NCBI GenBank assembly: GCA_012841675.1
Contig: DUUG01000183.1
Span: forward strand, 1-6,796
Reading direction: 5' to 3'
Source of the DNA: Clostridiales bacterium
GTDB taxonomy: Bacteria > Bacillota > Clostridia > Oscillospirales > QAMX01
Length of the DNA: 6,796 nt
Shown piece after piece: positions 6,292-6,796 of the stretch; the stretch's first letter is position 1, and each line of letters begins with the position of its first letter. The notes beneath the pieces were generated by a model. It saw nothing but the letters and a program-made list of their open reading frames with translations, searched no databases and was not told the origin of the DNA. The translations under genes were made by a program, and so were the position numbers.

Positions 6292-6795
6292 TTATTGGAT
6301 TGTATACGGCCCGCGCACCAGCACCGTGGCCGCCTGGGTTGCGCGGAACGAAGCACCTGCCGTCACCGCAATCAGACTATTGTTCTGCGGCACGGCCGCA
6401 TTTACCGCCAAAGCCGTCCCTGACTTGGAAAGGTTGGTAAATCCAGCGGCGGAAACCGTCGCCGCACCGGTTCTCAAAATGACCTCACAGCCAATGCCGG
6501 CCTTCAGCGTCTTTCCTTGGGGCAGGGACACCGATTTGTAAAGCGCATCCTGGCTAGGTTGAATCACCTCTATCTCGGACAGCTTCTCCTCTACTGCCTC
6601 CTGCACCATTTGAACAAAGAAAGGATTTTGGGCGATGGTTCCGGCCGATTTTGTCAGCTCGGCAATTTTTTGATCGATACTGTCTAAATACGCATCAATC
6701 AATGGCCTAATCTGCTGTTCTGAGACTTGCTTTGCCTCAGCAGCAGCTTGGTCGACCGCGTTTAATATTTGCGGCTGGAAAACTTTTTCGATATA
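6292..6795 (-). CDS. Unrecognised protein, C-terminal part (5' end off window)
   Basis: The frame is open from the window edge to a TAA at 6292-6294, giving 167 residues with no ATG or GTG start inside, so the gene begins beyond the window. Residues 1-78 of the fragment look helical and rich in Gln, Ala and Glu (for example QAAAEAKQVSEQQIRPLIDA), perhaps a coiled coil. From about 88 a beta-rich, Gly/Ala/Thr/Val-rich segment follows, with CEVILRTGAATVSAAG, VPQNNSLIAV and the end AATVLVRGPYTIQ. From memory this resembles a C-terminal module of uncharacterised Firmicutes proteins with an ILRSG...VPxNxLLI...VLVRGxY pattern; I cannot name it. No membrane helix is visible in this part. The adjacent terminator supports a real gene. 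Function unknown. Confidence 0.78.
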   Translation of the reverse strand, partial: YIEKVFQPQILNAVDQAAAEAKQVSEQQIRPLIDAYLDSIDQKIAELTKSAGTIAQNPFFVQMVQEAVEEKLSEIEVIQPSQDALYKSVSLPQGKTLKAGIGCEVILRTGAATVSAAGFTNLSKSGTALAVNAAVPQNNSLIAVTAGASFRATQAATVLVRGPYTIQ

Positions 6796-6796
6796 G

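Noticed and set aside
1..6796. CRISPR array, tRNA or rRNA genes, insertion sequences
   Set aside because: I saw no regularly spaced repeats, no cloverleaf-like or rRNA segments, and no transposase or terminal inverted repeats.

Overview
This window looks like the 3' half of a division and cell wall (dcw) gene cluster from a Gram-positive, low-to-mid GC anaerobe. An Oscillospiraceae/Ruminococcaceae-type member of the Clostridia is the best guess. The reasons are the gene order murG-murA-divIB-ftsZ (Bacillus has murB where murA sits here), the long basic N-terminal tail of DivIB, strong AGGAGG-like ribosome binding sites and a DUF4870-type membrane protein. The taxonomic call is inference; no rRNA or other marker is present.

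Layout. Positions 2-769 hold the C-terminal two thirds of murG, cut by the window edge. A 163-base gap with a good sigma-A-like promoter leads to a complete murA (933-2189). A 34-base gap separates it from divIB/ftsQ (2224-3183). A 171-base AT-rich gap with one good and one weaker promoter match leads to a first complete ftsZ (3355-4470). A 144-base gap with a long imperfect hairpin separates it from a second complete ftsZ (4615-5709). A small three-helix membrane protein (5737-6126) follows after 27 bases, and a strong intrinsic terminator (6134-6167) closes the rightward unit. On the other strand, the C-terminal part of an unrecognised gene (6292-6795) converges on it, ending at its own, probably bidirectional, terminator (6262-6290).

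How the genes work together. MurG makes lipid II, and MurA commits UDP-GlcNAc to the peptidoglycan precursor pathway. DivIB is a membrane-anchored divisome protein that helps steer septal wall synthesis, and FtsZ forms the cytokinetic ring.

The striking point is the tandem pair of full-length, apparently functional ftsZ genes. By hand alignment they are about 64% identical over about 303 core positions. They share several features that set them apart from Bacillus FtsZ: an unusual block after the nucleotide-contacting Asn, and a C-terminal tail without the usual Pro. This suggests duplication within the lineage followed by divergence. The second copy has Ser in place of the conserved Asn of the T7 catalytic loop, while the first copy keeps Asn. 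No ftsA lies between divIB and ftsZ, and the small membrane protein sits where it would be co-transcribed with the second ftsZ. A two-component FtsZ ring is the candidate unusual system here.
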